This document shows positions 14,472 through 21,957 of a DNA stretch of 42,242 bases, piece by piece (positions within the stretch are counted from its first letter, which is position 1; each line of letters starts with the position of its first letter). Source of the stretch: DASSTJ01 sp035707965 (lineage in GTDB: Bacteria > Actinomycetota > Actinomycetes > Actinomycetales > Angustibacteraceae); contig DASSTJ010000154.1 of the NCBI GenBank assembly GCA_035707965.1, positions 1-42,242 of the forward strand. The letters run 5' to 3'. The notes beneath the pieces were generated by a model that saw nothing but the letters and a program-made list of their open reading frames with translations, made no database searches and was not told the DNA's origin. A program made the translations under genes and the position numbers.

Positions 14472-14732
14472 GTGGCGAACATCAAGTCCCAGATCAAGCG
14501 CAACATCACCAACGCGAAGCGGCACGAGCGCAACAAGGCCGTGAAGAGCGAGCTGCGCACGTTCGTGCGCAACGTGCGCGCTGCGGTCGAGGCCGGCGAC
14601 ACCGAGCAGGCCAAGACGGCCCTGCAGACGGCGTCCCGCAAGCTCGACAAGGCGGCCAGCAAGGGCGTCATCCACAAGAACCAGGCCGCCAACCGCAAGT
14701 CCGCGCTCGCCAAGCAGGTCTCCGGGCTCTGA
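14472..14732 (+). CDS. rpsT: 30S ribosomal protein S20
   Basis: Protein of 86 residues with the S20 pattern: ANIKSQIKRNITNAKRHERNKAVKSE at the N-terminus (shown only in part by the basic NIKSQIKRN start), then KTALQTASRKLDKAASKGVIHKN and a final KSALAKQV. It binds 16S rRNA in the small-subunit body. It starts with GTG after a GAGAG-type ribosome-binding site, about 125 bases downstream of its own promoter. holA is divergent. A strong UUCG-loop hairpin follows at 14758-14787. Confidence 0.97.
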   Translation: MANIKSQIKRNITNAKRHERNKAVKSELRTFVRNVRAAVEAGDTEQAKTALQTASRKLDKAASKGVIHKNQAANRKSALAKQVSGL

Positions 14733-14757
14733 CCCGAGACCTCACCGAGCACCGCTG

Positions 14758-14787
14758 ACGGCGCTCGTCCTTCGGGACGGGCGCCGT
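14758..14787 (+). terminator. rpsT terminator, UUCG tetraloop
   Basis: ACGGCGCTCGTCC (14758-14770) pairs with GGACGGGCGCCGT (14775-14787), 13 pairs with one G-T wobble, closed by a C(UUCG)G tetraloop. This is a textbook stable hairpin 25 bases after the rpsT stop. Confidence 0.88.
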
Positions 14788-14898
14788 TGCCGTGCGCGCG
14801 ACCGTCGCGGCTGCGGGGCTCGACCGGCAGGAGCAACCGCCGCCGAGCCCCCTCGGCGGCCGCGGAGGTCGCGTCGGTCCTGCCGGTCCGTCCGCAGG

Positions 14899-16047
14899 TC
14901 AGCGCCCCAGCACGTGCTGGGTCGGGCCGAACGTCGGTGGTGTGTCGCCGAACCTGGCCAGCGAGAACGTGCGGACGTCGTCGTCGACCGGACCTCCCTC
15001 CGCGAGATCGGCGAGCACCAGACCCATCAGCGCGGAGAACTTGAACCCTTCGCCGCAGTCTCCGCACGCCAGCACGATGCCGCCGGGCAGCGTGTCGATC
15101 ACGAAGCGGCCGTCAGGCGAGTCGGTCCAGCTGCACACCTGGGCGTCGACCGGCCGCACGGGGACGGCGGTGAGGTCGTGCCGCACCCGCTTGGTCGCGG
15201 CAGCGAGCAGCGCGGCGTCGCGCGACCGGTCGTCGTCCCCCGGGTCGTACGCTCGCAGCGGCTGGTCGAGTCCCACCTTGTAGCCGACGCCGGGCGTGGG
15301 CATGGCGTACAGGCCCGGCTGGTCGTCGTGAGGCCCGTCGAACAGGCACGGCAGCTGCCCCGTGGCATCACGGTCGTCAGGGTCGCCGAAGTGCATCACC
15401 TGCTCGAGGTGCGGGCGCAGCGGCAGGTCGACGCCCAGCCGTTCCAGCAGCGGCGGAGCTCCGGGGCCGGGCGCCAGGACGGCGACGTCGGCCTGGAGCG
15501 TCCGGCCGTCGTCCAGATCCGCCTCCACCCCGTGGGGCACGGCACGGACGTCGGTCACGAGCGGTCCGACGTCCAGCACGCCGCCTGCCGACTCGAAGAG
15601 CTGCGTCTGAGCGGCCAACGAGCGTGCTGCGAGGAGCGGGCCGGCGTCGACCTGCCAGACGGCGTCACGGCCATCCGGCCGCAGCCCTGGGAAGAACCGG
15701 CCCACGTCGTCCGCGGCCACCTCATCGAACGGCACGCCCTCGTTCGCGAGGGCGGTGACCACCGCATGGTGAGAGACCTGGTCTCGCCAGAGCAGCCCAC
15801 GCCGCAGGTAGACCGGGCGTCCGCTCAGCGACGCCAGCCGGTCCATCGCCTCGACACCGCGACGTGCGAGCCGCACGCGCACGGCGTCGGGGTGCGTGAG
15901 CCGCCATAGCCGCGTCGGGCCGGAGGACGACGACAAGAGGTTGCCGACGCCGTACCGGTCGATGAGCCGCACCGCGTGGCCGCGCCGGGCGAGCTCGGCG
16001 GCGGCCGGCAGTCCCCAGGCGCCGGCGCCGACCACGACACACCGCAC
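14899..16047 (-). CDS. FAD-dependent oxidoreductase (DAO/sarcosine-oxidase-like)
   Basis: Protein of 382 residues. The N-terminal dinucleotide fold is VVVGAGAWGLPAAAELARRGHAVRLID, followed by the DAO-family segment SSSGPTRLWRL. The C-terminal part has VCSWTDSPDGRFVID and CGEGFKFSALMG, the pattern of monomeric sarcosine oxidase and N-methyltryptophan oxidase; the Cys before the SPD motif is in the position where those enzymes attach FAD covalently. It probably oxidises a secondary amine or amino acid, releasing H2O2; the substrate is unknown. The GTG at 16047 is chosen because GGGAG lies seven bases before it. Divergent from the MmcQ-like gene, with a 36-bp palindrome in between. Confidence 0.83.
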   Translation of the reverse strand: MRCVVVGAGAWGLPAAAELARRGHAVRLIDRYGVGNLLSSSSGPTRLWRLTHPDAVRVRLARRGVEAMDRLASLSGRPVYLRRGLLWRDQVSHHAVVTALANEGVPFDEVAADDVGRFFPGLRPDGRDAVWQVDAGPLLAARSLAAQTQLFESAGGVLDVGPLVTDVRAVPHGVEADLDDGRTLQADVAVLAPGPGAPPLLERLGVDLPLRPHLEQVMHFGDPDDRDATGQLPCLFDGPHDDQPGLYAMPTPGVGYKVGLDQPLRAYDPGDDDRSRDAALLAAATKRVRHDLTAVPVRPVDAQVCSWTDSPDGRFVIDTLPGGIVLACGDCGEGFKFSALMGLVLADLAEGGPVDDDVRTFSLARFGDTPPTFGPTQHVLGR

Positions 16048-16124
16048 GGGCACGCTCCCGGAGATCGACGACGTCGGCAGCAGCCTAAGCGGGGCGACGT
16101 GCGTCCGGACCGTGCGGCACGCGT

Positions 16125-16160
16125 TGGCAACGGCCTTCGCCCAGGCGAAGGCCGTTGCCA
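16125..16160. repeat. 36-bp near-perfect palindrome between divergent genes
   Basis: TGGCAACGGCCTTCGCC (16125-16141) and its exact reverse complement (16144-16160) are separated by only CA. It lies between the flavoprotein and MmcQ starts. A 16/17 match to the right arm recurs at 16580-16596, just upstream of the HTH operator. It may be an operator or an extruded-cruciform element; with a two-base gap it is not a usual terminator. Confidence 0.85.
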
Positions 16161-16204
16161 GCATCGTCCTGGACGACGGCACGACGCTGGGCCAGACTCG
16201 TGCC

Positions 16205-16549
16205 GTGCTGACCCGCGACCAGCTGCTCGAGCACTGCCTCGCGTTGCCCGGGGCCTGGCCGGACGAGCCCTGGGAGGGCGACACGGTCGCGAAGGTCGGC
16301 GACAAGATCTTCGCCTTCCTCGGTGAGGGGTCCGTCGGTGTCAAGGCCGGCCGCAGCCGTGACGAGGCGGACGAGTGGCTCACCCGCTACCCGGACGACG
16401 CCTCCGTGATGGCGTACATCGGACGCTACGGCTGGAACACCCTATGCGTGGGTGGTGCCGTCGCCGACGACGAGATCCTCGAGGCGATCGACACGTCGTA
16501 CGCCGACGTGGTCGCCCGGTTGCCGAAGTCGAAGCGCCCGCAGGGCTGA
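16205..16549 (+). CDS. MmcQ/YjbR-family DNA-binding-like protein
   Basis: Protein of 114 residues, the usual size for MmcQ/YjbR. Landmarks are LTRDQLLEHCLALPGAWPDEPWEGD, then KVGDKIFAFLGE, VKAGRSRDEAD and the C-terminal ILEAIDTSYADVVARLPKSKR. The family has a CyaY-like double-wing fold and is annotated as DNA binding by structure, without firm biological role. The GTG at 16205 matches family starts; CAGACT (16193-16198) six bases before it may be a -10 box for leaderless expression. It lies downstream of the large palindrome. Confidence 0.85.
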   Translation: MLTRDQLLEHCLALPGAWPDEPWEGDTVAKVGDKIFAFLGEGSVGVKAGRSRDEADEWLTRYPDDASVMAYIGRYGWNTLCVGGAVADDEILEAIDTSYADVVARLPKSKRPQG

Positions 16550-16579
16550 GAAGCAGACGTCGGTGACGGTCGTCGCTCT

Positions 16580-16596
16580 GGCGAGGGCCGTTGCCA
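16580..16596 (+). repeat. Half-site copy of the 36-bp palindrome arm
   Basis: GGCGAGGGCCGTTGCCA differs from the right arm at 16144-16160 by one base. It lies 14 bases before the first HTH operator and 30 bases after the MmcQ gene. Confidence 0.7.
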
Positions 16597-16610
16597 CCAT
16601 CTCGAGTGGC

Positions 16611-16626
16611 GTCAACGTGAGTTGAC
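16611..16626. promoter_or_regulatory. Operator 1 of the HTH-ClpN cassette
   Basis: GTCAACGTGAGTTGAC is an inverted repeat of GTCAAC and GTTGAC with a four-base centre. It overlaps the -35 hexamer TTGACA (16622-16627). Confidence 0.75.
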
Positions 16627-16650
16627 AGGCGACCGATGTCAACGTAGGTT
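16622..16650 (+). promoter_or_regulatory. Consensus promoter of the HTH-ClpN cassette
   Basis: TTGACA (16622-16627), a 17-base spacer and TAGGTT (16645-16650) form the best housekeeping-type promoter in the window. The start point is expected six to seven bases downstream, on or next to the ATG at 16657, so the message should be leaderless. Both elements are covered by the two palindromic operators. Confidence 0.75.
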
Positions 16651-16653
16651 GAC
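16638..16653. promoter_or_regulatory. Operator 2 of the HTH-ClpN cassette
   Basis: GTCAACGTAGGTTGAC repeats operator 1 with the same half-sites. The two centres are 27 bases apart. It covers the -10 box and ends three bases before the ATG. Confidence 0.75.
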
Positions 16654-16656
16654 GGC

Positions 16657-16908
16657 ATGTCCGACGCCACCAAGCTCGCCACTGCGGCCGCCAACCGCGA
16701 CCCGGCCACCGGTCTGCGGGCCGTCGCCGCGCTGCGCAAGCTGCTCGAGCAGCTCGAGAACGCCCAGGTGACCAGCGCACGCCAGCAGGGCTGGTCGTGG
16801 CAGGACATCGCCGACGCCCTGGGCGTGAGTCGGCAGGCCGTCCACAAGAAGCACGCTGACCACAGGAAGCGCCGCGGCATCGTCGGTCGCGGCGGTCGGG
16901 AGGACTGA
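16657..16908 (+). CDS. Small helix-turn-helix regulator, probable autorepressor
   Basis: Protein of 83 residues. A helical N-terminus (ATGLRAVAALRKLLEQLE) could dimerise, and a clear helix-turn-helix follows at 47-66 (SWQDIADALGVSRQAVHKKH), then a basic tail. The start is leaderless ATG, six bases after TAGGTT. Two GTCAAC-N4-GTTGAC palindromes cover the promoter, so the protein very likely represses itself. Its stop overlaps the next ATG by one base (TGATG), so it is translationally coupled to the ClpC-N-domain protein. Together they recall mycobacterial ClpC2, in which a ClpC-like N-domain protein binds its own promoter; here DNA binding and the N-domain would be on two polypeptides. That parallel is inference. 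Confidence 0.85.
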   Translation: MSDATKLATAAANRDPATGLRAVAALRKLLEQLENAQVTSARQQGWSWQDIADALGVSRQAVHKKHADHRKRRGIVGRGGRED

Positions 16909-17456
16909 TGTTCGAGCGGTTCACGAAGCGTGCGCGCGTCATCGTGGTGCTCGCCCAGGAGGTGGCGCGGGACGCCGGAGCGCAACGCATCACTCCGGCG
17001 CACCTGTTGGCCAGCCTGATTCAGGACGAGGGGAGCCGGGCCGTGCAGGTGCTGTGCGACCTGGGCGCGTCGCCCGATCGTCTGTCCGAGGTGCTCGGAC
17101 GTCGGCGGCCGACCATGGCGGGTCTCGACGAGTCCGAGGTGGAGGCGCTGCGCTCCATCGGGATCGACGCCGCGGAGGTCGTGCGTCGCGTCGAGGCGGA
17201 GCTCGGCGCGCCGCTGAGGGACGCCGGCCGCTGGACGTCCGGCCACATCCCGTTCGACAAGGGCGCCAAGAAGGTGCTCGAGCTGTCCCTGCGGGAAGCG
17301 ATCGCGCTGGGAGCCAAGGAGATCGGGAGCGAGCACGTGCTGCTCGGACTGGTCCGGGACGCCGAGGGCCCCGTCGCCGAGGCCTTTTCCGACGCCGGTA
17401 TCACGCTGGGTGCGGCCCGCGCCGCCGTCGCCGAGGCGACCAGGCGAGCGGGCTGA
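16908..17456 (+). CDS. Stand-alone ClpC N-terminal-domain protein
   Basis: Protein of 182 residues made of two Clp N-domain repeats and no ATPase. Repeat 1 starts MFERFTKRARVIVVLAQEVARD; repeat 2 starts HIPFDKGAKKVLELSLREA (about 113 on). Between them is a linker about 36 residues longer than in ClpC1, rich in helix. Phe2, the Phe of HIPF and the following Lys of AKK correspond to Phe2, Phe80 and Lys85 of mycobacterial ClpC1, the contacts of the antibiotic cyclomarin, and all are kept. It could be an adaptor, a decoy for ClpC-binding compounds or phospho-Arg-like degrons, or a sensor acting on the HTH partner. Coupled to the HTH gene by a TGATG overlap. Confidence 0.88.
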   Translation: MFERFTKRARVIVVLAQEVARDAGAQRITPAHLLASLIQDEGSRAVQVLCDLGASPDRLSEVLGRRRPTMAGLDESEVEALRSIGIDAAEVVRRVEAELGAPLRDAGRWTSGHIPFDKGAKKVLELSLREAIALGAKEIGSEHVLLGLVRDAEGPVAEAFSDAGITLGAARAAVAEATRRAG

Positions 17457-17511
17457 TGCTGGACGCGCTCCCGCTGGCCGTCGGGCCGGTCGCCTGGTTC
17501 GGCCTCGCGAG

Positions 17512-17545
17512 GGCGGCCGCCGCCGCAGCCGCGACCGCGGCCGCC
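17512..17545. terminator. Possible bidirectional terminator between ClpN and APH-like genes
   Basis: GGCGGCCGC (17512-17520) pairs with GCGGCCGCC (17537-17545) around a 16-base loop in the 102-base gap between convergent genes. The surrounding GCC-rich simple sequence makes this less certain. Confidence 0.4.
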
Positions 17546-17558
17546 GCCGCCGAGGATG

Positions 17559-18596
17559 TCACCCCCAGCGTCGACGCTCGCCCAGCCAGTCCAGGAAGGT
17601 GCTGGCGTAGCGACGCTGGTGCACGCGCACGGCCGGCGGGCCGCCCGGCCACACTGGCTGGTCGGCGTTGCCCAGCATGTACGCCGCGATCGTCGCGAGG
17701 AAGGCGTCGATCGAGTCGGGGTCGACGGACCGCGTCAACGGCGACCGGCTGAGCCAGGCGTCGGCATCGACCCCGTCGGCACGCGCCAGCGGCAGCACCC
17801 CGACGAAGTCGGTCCAGACCGGACCGCGCATCAGCCAGTTCCAGTCGACCAGCACGGCGCGCGCCTCTCGCCCCACGGACGACGGCACGATGAGCGTGTT
17901 GTCGGCGCGCAGGTCGCCGTGGCAGGCCGTGTCACCCGCGAGGTGGCCGGCGGCGGCGTCCACCAGCCCCGCCAGCTCGGTGTACCGGTCCGGCAGCCAC
18001 TCCGGCTGCCCCCAGGTCAGCTCGAGGTCCCCTGCGTGCAGCTCGGGAAAGGTCGCGAGGATCAAGGGGTTCTCGCCGAAGTGCTCGGACAGCGTCGGCA
18101 GCTGCAGGGACGACGGCCCCGGGGTCAGCGCGTCGGCGCATGCCAGGCAGGACTCGTGCACCAGGTCGACGGCGAGCTCGGTCCACGGCTGAGGCAGTGT
18201 GCCGGTCACCGCCTCCGCGACGACGACCTGCCACTCGGGCTCGTCCACCTCGCCGGCGGGCAGGTGCCGCGCGCCGACGAGGCGTGGTGCGGGCACGCCG
18301 GCGGGCAGTTCCTGCAGCACCACGGCCTCCTGCGCGTAGGCACTGACCAGGTGCGGGTTCACCGACGAGCCGGCCTTGGCGAAGACCGAACGGCGGTCGG
18401 CGAGGTGGACGACGGCCGCGAACCCGCCGGTGAAGCCGCTGCCGGGCGGCCGCTCGGCCGCGACGACGGGGGATCCGGCCACCTCGCCGACGGCCGCCTG
18501 CACCCTGAGAGGCAGCTCGTCGAAGGACGGCCGCTGAACGGTGGCCGTGTAGTCGACCTCCGGGAAGGCGTTGCGCGACAGGGGCATGCGGCCCAT
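17559..18596 (-). CDS. Aminoglycoside-phosphotransferase-like kinase
   Basis: Protein of 345 residues with the APH/choline-kinase fold. The nucleotide loop region reads GSGFTGGFAAVVHL with the ATP lysine in SVFAKAGS. The catalytic loop is CHGDLRADN (Asp and Asn both present) and the metal-binding motif is LVDWNW. Such proteins phosphorylate small molecules; most chromosomal actinobacterial members are not resistance genes and their substrates are unknown. The ATG at 18596 was chosen (GGGAC upstream); ATG at 18587 is an alternative. It converges on the ClpN cassette. The 155-base gap upstream holds the palindrome TTCGCGCGAA (18660-18669) and a similar ACGCGCGAA near 18703, of unknown meaning. 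Confidence 0.82.
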   Translation of the reverse strand: MGRMPLSRNAFPEVDYTATVQRPSFDELPLRVQAAVGEVAGSPVVAAERPPGSGFTGGFAAVVHLADRRSVFAKAGSSVNPHLVSAYAQEAVVLQELPAGVPAPRLVGARHLPAGEVDEPEWQVVVAEAVTGTLPQPWTELAVDLVHESCLACADALTPGPSSLQLPTLSEHFGENPLILATFPELHAGDLELTWGQPEWLPDRYTELAGLVDAAAGHLAGDTACHGDLRADNTLIVPSSVGREARAVLVDWNWLMRGPVWTDFVGVLPLARADGVDADAWLSRSPLTRSVDPDSIDAFLATIAAYMLGNADQPVWPGGPPAVRVHQRRYASTFLDWLGERRRWG

Positions 18597-18751
18597 GGTC
18601 CCGGACGCGGCGTACGCCCGGCACCTGGTTTCCAGCCGCAGCACACCCGAGTGCCGCGATTCGCGCGAACGAGGGGATCGCGGGCCAGCTGCGTGCCCCG
18701 ATACGCGCGAAACGGCTGGCCGCTGGCCCGGCGACCGCGGCCGGACGTCCG

Positions 18752-19417
18752 TCAGCCGGCGGGCCGCACCAGCCCGCTCTCGTACGCGACGACGACGGCC
18801 TGCGCGCGGTCGCGCAGGCCGAGCTTGGCCAGGATCCGTCCGACGTGCGTCTTGACCGTCTGCTCGCTGAGCACGAGCTCGCCCGCGATCTCCCCGTTCG
18901 AGAGCCCACCGGCGATGAGCAGCAGCACCTCGGTCTCGCGCGGCGTCAGCTCGCTCAACGTCGCGGGGCGACCGGACGACGAGGCGGGGCGACGCGCGAA
19001 CTCCTCGATGAGCCGACGGGTCACGCTCGGCGCCAGCAGGCCCTCGCCGTCCGCCACGACCCGGACGGCCTGCACCAGCTCGGACCCGCGCGCGTCCTTG
19101 AGGAGGAACCCGCTGGCGCCGGCGCGCAAGGCCTCGTAGACGTAGTCGTCGAGGTCGAACGTGGTGAGCACGAGCACCCTGGGGCGCGGCTCGTACCCCA
19201 GAGCGGTGATCTGCCGCGTCGCCTCGATGCCGTCCATGACCGGCATGCGGATGTCCATGAGGACGACGTCCGGGGTCAGGCGGGTGGCGAGCCGTACCGC
19301 CTCGCGGCCGTCGGCGGCATCGGCCACGACCTCGATGCCCTGCTGCGCGCCGAGGAGCGCCGAGAAGCCCTCGCGCACCATCGCCTGGTCGTCGACGACC
19401 ATGACCCGGATCGTCAC
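18752..19417 (-). CDS. NarL/LuxR-family response regulator
   Basis: Protein of 221 residues. The receiver domain (1-120) has MVVDDQAMVREG, the phosphoacceptor Asp in DVVLMDIRMPVMDGIEA, the Thr in LTTFD and the Lys in LLKDA. The C-terminal LuxR-type helix-turn-helix (about 150-210) has LTPRETEVLLLIAGGLSNGEIA and TVKTHVGRILAKLGLRDRAQAV. All residues for phosphorylation are present. It starts with GTG overlapping the stop of the sensor kinase by four bases, so the pair is one operon on the minus strand, with the kinase first. Targets are unknown; no obvious target operon lies next to it except the divergent phospholipase/hydrolase pair. Confidence 0.95.
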   Translation of the reverse strand: MTIRVMVVDDQAMVREGFSALLGAQQGIEVVADAADGREAVRLATRLTPDVVLMDIRMPVMDGIEATRQITALGYEPRPRVLVLTTFDLDDYVYEALRAGASGFLLKDARGSELVQAVRVVADGEGLLAPSVTRRLIEEFARRPASSSGRPATLSELTPRETEVLLLIAGGLSNGEIAGELVLSEQTVKTHVGRILAKLGLRDRAQAVVVAYESGLVRPAG

Positions 19418-20877
19418 TCCGTCACCCAGACGGCTGCCACCGGCAGGCGCGCCACGACGGCGAAGCCGCCCTCCGCGGTGGGTCCCACGTCGACGTGCCC
19501 TCCTTCGGCGCTGGCTCGTTCCTGCATGCCCGTCACCCCGTGCCCGGGCGTGAACGGTACGGGACCGTCGCTCGCGACCGGCTCTGCACCGTCGGGAGGC
19601 TCGTTGACGACGCGGAGCTGGAGGAACCCGTCAGTCGTGGTGTCGGACCCGATCCAGACGTGCACCGGCGCGCCGGCCGCGTGCCGAGCGGCGTTGGCGA
19701 GCGCCTCCTGCACGATCCGGTAGGCGGCCAAGGAGGTGCCGGGGCGCAGCGGAGGTACCGCCGTGTGCTCGAACGACACGCGGGTCCCCGCCGAGCGTGC
19801 GCGGCGAACCAGAGTGTCGAGGTCGTCGACGCCCGGCTGCGGTGCGGTCGCGGCGTCGTCCTCCTCGCGGCGCAGCACCGACAGCAGGGCGCGCGTCTCG
19901 GCGAGGGCCGCTCGGGCTGACTCGCTGATCGACTCGAGCTCGGCCGTGGCGGCGGGGGAGAGGTCGGAGACGCGGTAGGGCGCGGTCTCCGCCTGCACGA
20001 CCACGAGCGACATGTGGTGCGCGACGATGTCGTGCAGGTCGCGCGCGATGCGCGCGCGTTCTTCCAGCAGCACCCGCTGCGCCTTCTCGCTGGCCGTCTC
20101 CTCCGCCTGCCGCGCGAGGGCGCGGTTGCTGCGGGCGAGGCGACCGGCGAGCAGGCCGATGAGGGCGACGGTGGTGACGCCGACGCTCCAGCCGGCCTCG
20201 GTGCCGGGCGGCACGCCCCAGACGAACAGGGCGAGGGTCGTCAGCCAGGCGCCCACCGTGGACAGCAGCGGCTCCCGGGACGCCACCGAGAAGAGCAGAG
20301 CGAGCAGGACGAGGCCCTGCGGCACTCCCCACGGCCAGGGCATCGCCTGCTGACCGGGGAGGAGCGCGACGGCGAACGCTCCACCGCAGGACACGGCCCA
20401 GCCCAGGATCGGCCTGGTCGTCGCCAGCGCCAGGGGAAGGCCGGCGAGCGCCCCGATGAACGGCGTGACGCCGAGCCCGACCCGGTCGAGGTCCATGGTC
20501 GCGGTGGCGACACCGAACGCGATGAACGACATCACCACGGCCAGCACCACGACGGTGCCGGTCATGAGCGTGTGCCGTCGGCGCAGTGCCGCGGGGTCGG
20601 CCGAGGTCGGGAGCCCGCGGACCAGGTGCAGCCACACCCACGCCAGCCCGCGAGCCGGGGCGAGGACCGTCCGGCGCACCCGTCGCCGGGACCTCGCGAC
20701 GGTCTGCGGCTCGTGGTGCCCGGCTCCGGCCCCCGCCTCCTCGGGCGCGACCGGCACCGTGGCTGGCTCGGCCTCGGAGCCTGCCGGCTGGCCACCTGGC
20801 TGCGGCAGCGGGGAGCCTGCCGCGACGCCCTTCTCCGCCGTGCGTCGGCGCGCACGCAGGCCGGGCAGTCGAGGCAT
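19414..20877 (-). CDS. Sensor histidine kinase, HisKA_3 type
   Basis: Protein of 487 residues. A disordered N-terminus of about 90 residues is followed by paired hydrophobic helices (about 105-250; no large extracellular domain), then the dimerisation/phosphoacceptor helix ARIARDLHDIVAHHMSLVVVQAE with the H-box His, and an HATPase domain with EALANAARHA (N-box) and GHGVTGMQERASAEGG (G-box). It is the cognate kinase of the downstream NarL-type regulator. The lack of an extracellular sensor suggests it perceives a membrane or intramembrane signal. Start ATG at 20877 with TACGCT six bases upstream, so the message is probably leaderless. Confidence 0.93.
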   Translation of the reverse strand: MPRLPGLRARRRTAEKGVAAGSPLPQPGGQPAGSEAEPATVPVAPEEAGAGAGHHEPQTVARSRRRVRRTVLAPARGLAWVWLHLVRGLPTSADPAALRRRHTLMTGTVVVLAVVMSFIAFGVATATMDLDRVGLGVTPFIGALAGLPLALATTRPILGWAVSCGGAFAVALLPGQQAMPWPWGVPQGLVLLALLFSVASREPLLSTVGAWLTTLALFVWGVPPGTEAGWSVGVTTVALIGLLAGRLARSNRALARQAEETASEKAQRVLLEERARIARDLHDIVAHHMSLVVVQAETAPYRVSDLSPAATAELESISESARAALAETRALLSVLRREEDDAATAPQPGVDDLDTLVRRARSAGTRVSFEHTAVPPLRPGTSLAAYRIVQEALANAARHAAGAPVHVWIGSDTTTDGFLQLRVVNEPPDGAEPVASDGPVPFTPGHGVTGMQERASAEGGHVDVGPTAEGGFAVVARLPVAAVWVTE

Positions 20878-21162
20878 GACCTGAGCGTAGGTGCCCTCCG
20901 CGGGCACGGTCGTCACCCCACGGAGCCATGCCGGACGTCGTCCTGCGGGGTGACGTCGATGAGACCGGCGAGGGTGGCCACGCCGAGCGCAGAGGGTGAC
21001 CGTCGCCCGTTCTGGCGCCGCACCGCCTCCTGAGTGCCGTGCCGCGCCGTCTGCTCCCTCTGCCGGGGGAGACCCAGATCGCTCCGTGGCTGGACGCGAA
21101 GGCGCGCGTCCTGTTCTTAGCGTCCCCGCGCCGCCGGACGGTCCGGCGGCGGAGAGGGCGTG
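20878..21162. promoter_or_regulatory. Divergent promoter region, sensor kinase / PLA2-like gene
   Basis: On the minus strand TACGCT (20884-20889) precedes the kinase ATG by six bases. On the plus strand TAGCGT (21118-21123) precedes a short leader that begins with the palindrome CCGCCGGAC-G-GTCCGGCGG (21131-21149). GTCACCCC (20912-20919) and GGGGTGAC (20947-20954) form a spaced inverted repeat that could bind a regulator. No gene is seen here. Confidence 0.45.
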
Positions 21163-21957
21163 ATGCGACCGCTGCGACTGGTACGCCGGGCGGGCCTGCC
21201 GATGGTCGGAGGACTGCTCGCACTGGCCTGCGTCGCCGGATGGGGACGCCCGGCCGGGCTGCCGGTCGCAGACGTGCAGCAACCCGATGCCGCTCGGGCG
21301 GTGCGGCAGATCACTGCTGCGAGGTCCTCGCAGCCCGATGCGGCCCCGGGCCCGCTGAGAACGCCGCTGGCCCCCCACGCGGCGAGCACGAGCGGGTCGG
21401 GCAGTCTCGCGGTGTCCGCGCCGAGGCTCCCGGCCGACTTCGCCCTGGTCATGGGCTACCGGCCGGTGGTGAGCCACGGCCGTCTCCTGCGGCCCGACGG
21501 CTCGTGCTCCTCGCCGTTCGGCCCGACGGCGTACGGGTTCGGCGACGCGTGCCGCGCCCACGACCTCGGCTACGACCTCCTGCGCTATGCCGACCGCAAG
21601 GGACACCCTCTCGGGCCGTGGGCGCGCGAGGCCGTCGACGACGAGTTCGACCGGTCGCTCCACGGCCGCTGCACCGGTGCCCGCGCGACCGCGTCGTGCC
21701 ACGCCGCCGCCTCCGTCTACGCCGACGCGGTGCGTCTCAACAGCGTGCGGCAGGGCTTCGGCGTCCCCGTGACCGAGAGTCCGACCCGCCCGCTGGTGGG
21801 GCTCGGCGTCGGGCTCGTCGTTGCCGTCCTGCTGGCCAGCGGCACAGGTGCGCTCCCGGACGCTCGCACCTGGCCGCGGACCGGAGGGTCACGACGTCGC
21901 GCGACGCGTGCACCCGCGGTCGGCTCCGGTGCTGTCGTCGCCGGGGTTCCGCGATGA
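21163..21957 (+). CDS. Secreted/membrane-anchored prokaryotic phospholipase A2-like protein
   Basis: Protein of 264 residues. The N-terminus (RPLRLVRRAGLPMVGGLLAL) is a signal peptide or anchor. The core has CSSPFGPTAYGFGDACRAHDLGY, the prokaryotic PLA2 pattern in which His and Asp of the HD pair are catalytic and Cys residues form disulfides; a second acidic segment VDDEFDRSL and further Cys follow, as in Streptomyces violaceoruber PLA2. Unlike that secreted enzyme it has a second hydrophobic helix (about 211-229) and a basic tail, so it is probably tethered to the outer face of the membrane. GGAG lies before the start; GTG at 21160 is an alternative. It overlaps the next gene by four bases (ATGA). 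Confidence 0.72.
   Translation: MRPLRLVRRAGLPMVGGLLALACVAGWGRPAGLPVADVQQPDAARAVRQITAARSSQPDAAPGPLRTPLAPHAASTSGSGSLAVSAPRLPADFALVMGYRPVVSHGRLLRPDGSCSSPFGPTAYGFGDACRAHDLGYDLLRYADRKGHPLGPWAREAVDDEFDRSLHGRCTGARATASCHAAASVYADAVRLNSVRQGFGVPVTESPTRPLVGLGVGLVVAVLLASGTGALPDARTWPRTGGSRRRATRAPAVGSGAVVAGVPR

Noticed and set aside
17559..18596. Antibiotic-resistance gene (aminoglycoside kinase)
   Set aside because: The fold matches, but nothing indicates mobility, and most chromosomal actinobacterial relatives are of unknown substrate; resistance is not supported.
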